DNA of 9,369 nt from Roseimaritima sp. (GTDB taxonomy: Bacteria > Planctomycetota > Planctomycetia > Pirellulales > Pirellulaceae): positions 1 through 9,369 of the forward strand of contig SLFV01000354.1 of assembly GCA_007124075.1 (NCBI GenBank), in the 5' to 3' direction. The notes under the pieces were generated by a model. The model was given only the letters and a program-made list of their open reading frames with translations, was not told where the DNA came from and searched no databases. The position numbers and the translations under genes were made by a program. Shown piece by piece: positions 6,681-9,369 of the stretch; position 1 is the stretch's first letter; each line of letters starts with the position of its first letter.

Positions 6681-7376
6681 CTATCGTTCGCCGCACTGCG
6701 AAGTCCGCGAGGGCAGCAGCGTTCCATGGGTACTGCAATCTTTGCAATGCGGATTGCCATGAATAGTCCGCTGCAGTTTTTCGCAAGCCGCTGCCTGCTT
6801 GCCAGCGTATCCTTGCCAGATATCGCGAGCACAGGGCGAAGCATGGTAGCTTTCCTCCATTGATCGCGGCGGTGGTAGCGCGGAATGCAAACCATAACCG
6901 GTCAGGTGGGTCCGTGTGTGGCCTTGCGCCCCGACCTCGGGACAGGTCATCACCGCATCGGTCGGCTGCCGTTCCTGCTGGTCAAACAAGCTTTCAAAAT
7001 CAACAATCGGACCGGACTCGACGGACTCCGCAGAATCGATGATGGATTGCGGAACGGAGTGATGTGGCGATTGTAAAACATTGCCAGAGGCGTCAAGCCG
7101 GACAGAACCTTCAATTGTTTCCAAATTCTCCTGCGAAGGTGATTCCAACGGGATACCCGGCGCGTCAAGCTGCTCCAGTGGAAGGTCGATCCCCTGGTTG
7201 CCGCGAATTTCGGGCAAGACATCGACACTTTCTTCCGCATCTTCATCCACTAACTGGGCTAACAGAGCGTTGAAATCGAATTCCGCATTAGCACTTCGGG
7301 TAACGACGAAGGCGCAGCACAGACAGACATAGCAAGCGGCCATCCACAGAGCCGCAAGTTGATCTTTGTTAAGCAT
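6681..7376 (-). CDS. Exported protein with Cys/His-rich C-terminal domain
   Basis: The product has 231 residues from ATG at 7376, chosen over longer in-frame starts because AGGA (7389-7386) sits 9 nt upstream and a signal peptide follows at once: ALWMAACYVCLCCAFVV, cleavage after ANA at residue 31. Residues 32-140 are acidic and probably extended (QLVDEDAEESVDVLPEI and repeated Pro/Leu/Glu patterns). Residues 145-231 form a conserved-looking domain: HTRTHLTGYGLHSALPPPRS (153-172), then MEESYH, CARDIWQGYAGKQAAACEKL (182-201), and HCKDCSTH (210-217). Mature-region cysteines are 145, 182, 198, 211, 214 and 228. Such density with nearby His suggests metal binding or disulfides; the CKDCSTH stretch is not a heme motif. 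I recall planctomycete proteins with the LHSALPPPRS...ESYHASPCAR signature, without known function. It is 362 bases downstream of glnD on the same strand and has its own terminator. Confidence 0.85.
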   Translation of the reverse strand: MLNKDQLAALWMAACYVCLCCAFVVTRSANAEFDFNALLAQLVDEDAEESVDVLPEIRGNQGIDLPLEQLDAPGIPLESPSQENLETIEGSVRLDASGNVLQSPHHSVPQSIIDSAESVESGPIVDFESLFDQQERQPTDAVMTCPEVGAQGHTRTHLTGYGLHSALPPPRSMEESYHASPCARDIWQGYAGKQAAACEKLQRTIHGNPHCKDCSTHGTLLPSRTSQCGER

Positions 7377-7738
7377 GGTTAACCGTCCTGGAGAGAGGGG
7401 GGGGAGGAAGCGGACCGGCGTGACTTGCACAAAGCCGACGCTCCGTGCGGCCACGCTACCGGGAAGTGCGAAAGCTAACCGCGCCCCGTTCATGGGAGCA
7501 ATCATCAGTTCGCTCGCTCTTGGCTCGCTGCCCTATTGCCGTGATTTTTGAACCACTTTTACCGCGGGGCCGGTGTCGCGGCGGGTGAACCAAAGTGAGG
7601 TGGCGACATTACCGCCGCCAACAAAGTATGCGCGTTGCGGACCAGGAGACAAATAGAAAAAACAAATTCCAAGACTTTCGCTGCCACAGATTGAGGCATA
7701 ATCGTGACTTTTGCCAAAGCTTACCCGACCCGCCATTG
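7377..7738. other. Spacer between glnD and the Cys/His-tail gene
   Basis: I accept no gene in these 362 bases. The region contains an 8-base G tract (7397-7404, C tract on the transcribed minus-strand leader), a short direct repeat GCTCGCT (7512-7518 and 7523-7529), and an inverted repeat CCGCG/CGCGG (7562-7566, 7577-7581) without a T tract. A 67-codon minus-strand frame at 7736-7533 starts 2 nt after the glnD stop; it lacks a Shine-Dalgarno and recognisable motifs, so it is only a weak possibility. No clear glnD terminator is seen. Confidence 0.55.
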
Positions 7739-9369
7739 CTAACAATTCGGAGATTGGCCTTCCGCCGCCTCGATGAGTCGCTTTCGCAATTCCTCATTGC
7801 GTTCGGGAATGGTAAGCCGCGTCCCATCGCGATGCGTCACGTAGAAGATGTCCAGCACTTGATCAAGGTGAGTCGAGATCTTTGCAAAATGTGTACTGAT
7901 TGATTGATCTGCCAACGTTTTGGCTATCGAATACAGCAATCCGGGTCGGTCGTAGGCAAATAATGACAAAACGGTGTACTTTTCAATTGTCTCGTTATCG
8001 AAAGAAACACGCGTAGGTTGCGGCAATACCGCAGTCCGCCTTGCACTGGACGGTTTCCAGTATTTCGCGACGCTAACTTCGGGCGGGTGTTGGGAGTCGA
8101 TTGCATCGGCCAGTTTTTGGCAAACACGTTGACAGTCGATTTCAGTAAACCGTTTGTTGACCGGATGAGAAACGACAAAGTAATCCCAAGCGATATCGGG
8201 TTCCAGCGTGGCCACTTCGGCTCGCTGAATCTCCAGCCCCTCGGATACAAACAATCCCGCAGCGCGGGCAAACAAGCCTTGGACTGTGGATTGTTGCCGC
8301 CGCACCAACGTATACTGGGTTGCCTTCTGTTGAGGAACAGGACGAAACCAACAGATACTGCGCTGCTGATCCAGTTCAGCGACTTTGGTAACTTGGTCAG
8401 CCAGGGTTACAGCATCCTCGCGCTGCAACATCAACACACTGAGGCTTGCTAAAATATCCTTACTGACTGCAGGAGCCTGTCGACTTAGCAACATTTGTTG
8501 GACCTGTTCACGCTTGACAACCGTTGCCTGGTCCATTGCACCGGGCAGATGCCCGGAGTGAAAGTACTGGCGGGTACGAACGTAAAGTTCTTCTAGAAGG
8601 CGACGCTTCCAATCAGTCAACACCTCCGGGCCGACGGCCGTCATATCCGCAAGGGAATGAATAAGCAGCAGATCCAACATTTGCATTGATTCAACCGTCG
8701 CCGCGAATCGCGACACGATCTCGGGATCGCTAAGATCATGGCGCGCCGACATGTTGTTCATGTCCAAATGCAGCTTAATCAGCTTCGCCACCACCTCCGT
8801 AGCCTCCGTGTCCAGGCCTAACCGCGGGCATGTTTTTCTGGCAATCTGCATTCCGACCAAACAGTGGTCTTCCGGATAGCCCTTGCCCAAATCATGCAAC
8901 AGCAGTGCCAGATGCAGGAGACGTTTATCCTTCATCGCGCGGTAAACGTCACCCGCCAAAGTCTGTTCGTTAGCAAACTGGGTTGCCGCATGCACTGCGC
9001 GAATCGAATGCGCATCGACTGCATACTTATGGTACTGGTTGAATTCCAGCATTCCCCGCGCCCGCTGCATCGCGGGGATGATCTTTTCCAGGACTCGCAG
9101 TTCATGCAAGCGGCGCAGCAAACTGCCCAAACGCCCGGGTTGGCTTAACAGCGAAAGGAACAGGTGTCCCGTTTCAACATCCAGTTCGCCGATGGGTCGC
9201 GCCATCATCGCCGCTCGGATGGCTTGCCAAGTCCGATGTTCAATCCGGCGTTGGAATCGATTTGAATAGTCCATCAATCGCAGCACGCTGGGCAAGTCCT
9301 CGGCAAACCTGCCCAAGTAGCGATCTTGGACCCAAATATTGTAGGGACCAATCCGTATTTCCGGATCCA
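7739..9369 (-). CDS. glnD: PII uridylyltransferase/uridylyl-removing enzyme GlnD, N-terminus cut
   Basis: The frame is open to the right edge, giving 542 C-terminal residues of a protein that is normally about 850-900 long. The N-terminal nucleotidyltransferase domain, which uridylylates PII, lies outside. Numbering from the edge, the HD domain that removes UMP from PII-UMP is at about 110-250: YHKYAVDAHS (112-121), LLHDLGKG (157-163 core, His158-Asp159), HLDMNNMSARHDLSDPE (199-216 area) and LADMTAVGP with Asp241, followed by DWKRRLLEELY, all matching GlnD. Two glutamine-sensing ACT domains follow: about 352-397 (TQYTLVRRQQSTVQGLFARA), whose usual Asp-x-Pro-Gly turn is replaced by QSTVQG, and about 464-519 (YTVLSLFAYDRPGLLYSIAK), with the turn intact. 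A TTG at 9316 is an internal codon, since PYNIWVQDRY precedes it in frame. The enzyme is cytoplasmic and reports nitrogen status to PII and glutamine synthetase control. Confidence 0.95.
   Translation of the reverse strand, partial: DPEIRIGPYNIWVQDRYLGRFAEDLPSVLRLMDYSNRFQRRIEHRTWQAIRAAMMARPIGELDVETGHLFLSLLSQPGRLGSLLRRLHELRVLEKIIPAMQRARGMLEFNQYHKYAVDAHSIRAVHAATQFANEQTLAGDVYRAMKDKRLLHLALLLHDLGKGYPEDHCLVGMQIARKTCPRLGLDTEATEVVAKLIKLHLDMNNMSARHDLSDPEIVSRFAATVESMQMLDLLLIHSLADMTAVGPEVLTDWKRRLLEELYVRTRQYFHSGHLPGAMDQATVVKREQVQQMLLSRQAPAVSKDILASLSVLMLQREDAVTLADQVTKVAELDQQRSICWFRPVPQQKATQYTLVRRQQSTVQGLFARAAGLFVSEGLEIQRAEVATLEPDIAWDYFVVSHPVNKRFTEIDCQRVCQKLADAIDSQHPPEVSVAKYWKPSSARRTAVLPQPTRVSFDNETIEKYTVLSLFAYDRPGLLYSIAKTLADQSISTHFAKISTHLDQVLDIFYVTHRDGTRLTIPERNEELRKRLIEAAEGQSPNC

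Noticed and set aside
6545..6895. 116-codon minus-strand frame overlapping the Cys/His-tail gene
   Set aside because: It is out of frame with a gene that has a signal peptide, a Shine-Dalgarno and a recognisable conserved C-terminus.
7377..7505. 43-residue N-terminal extension of the 6681-7376 gene
   Set aside because: It would bury the signal peptide, is read through the G8/C8 tract, and the internal ATG at 7376 has the better ribosome binding site.
7533..7736. 67-codon frame directly after the glnD stop
   Set aside because: ATG is 2 nt past the stop, so re-initiation is possible, but there is no Shine-Dalgarno, family resemblance or clear coding composition.

Overview
The window looks like a stretch of chromosome from a planctomycete of the Pirellula/Rhodopirellula type. 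The reasons are a Planctomycete-cytochrome-C (PSCyt1-like) domain, a small tyrosine-rich secreted protein of a kind I recall from many Pirellulales genomes, several exported proteins of unknown function, long spacers, and mostly weak Shine-Dalgarno sites. The taxonomic call is inference from protein style, not from a marker gene. Six of the seven genes lie on the minus strand.

Layout, in order of minus-strand transcription from the right edge: (1) 9369-7739, the C-terminal 542 residues of a PII uridylyltransferase/uridylyl-removing enzyme (glnD), with HD domain and two ACT domains; its N-terminus is outside the window. (2) 7738-7377, 362 bases with no convincing gene. (3) 7376-6681, a 231-residue exported protein with a Cys/His-rich tail, followed by a structured 3' region and a clear intrinsic terminator at 6537-6510. 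(4) 6008-6448 on the plus strand, a 146-residue unknown protein with a hydrophobic segment, convergent with (3). (5) 6007-5705, a 303-base divergent spacer with several T/A tracts. (6) 5704-5225, a 159-residue Tyr-rich secreted protein, followed by a hairpin terminator and further hairpins in 5201-5074. (7) 5011-3245, a 588-residue secreted diheme c-type cytochrome; 3163-1949, a 404-residue exported two-domain protein; and 1813 to the left edge, an exported WD40 protein cut after 604 residues.

The last three genes share a strand, have spacers of 81 and 135 bases, and each begins with a signal peptide, so they probably form one exported module: a cytochrome, a beta-rich accessory protein and a beta-propeller. 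This is the most interesting part of the window. The WD40 gene is easy to miss because it has no stop codon inside the window, and only one of its ends is visible.

I see no tRNA, rRNA, CRISPR array, insertion sequence or phage gene.
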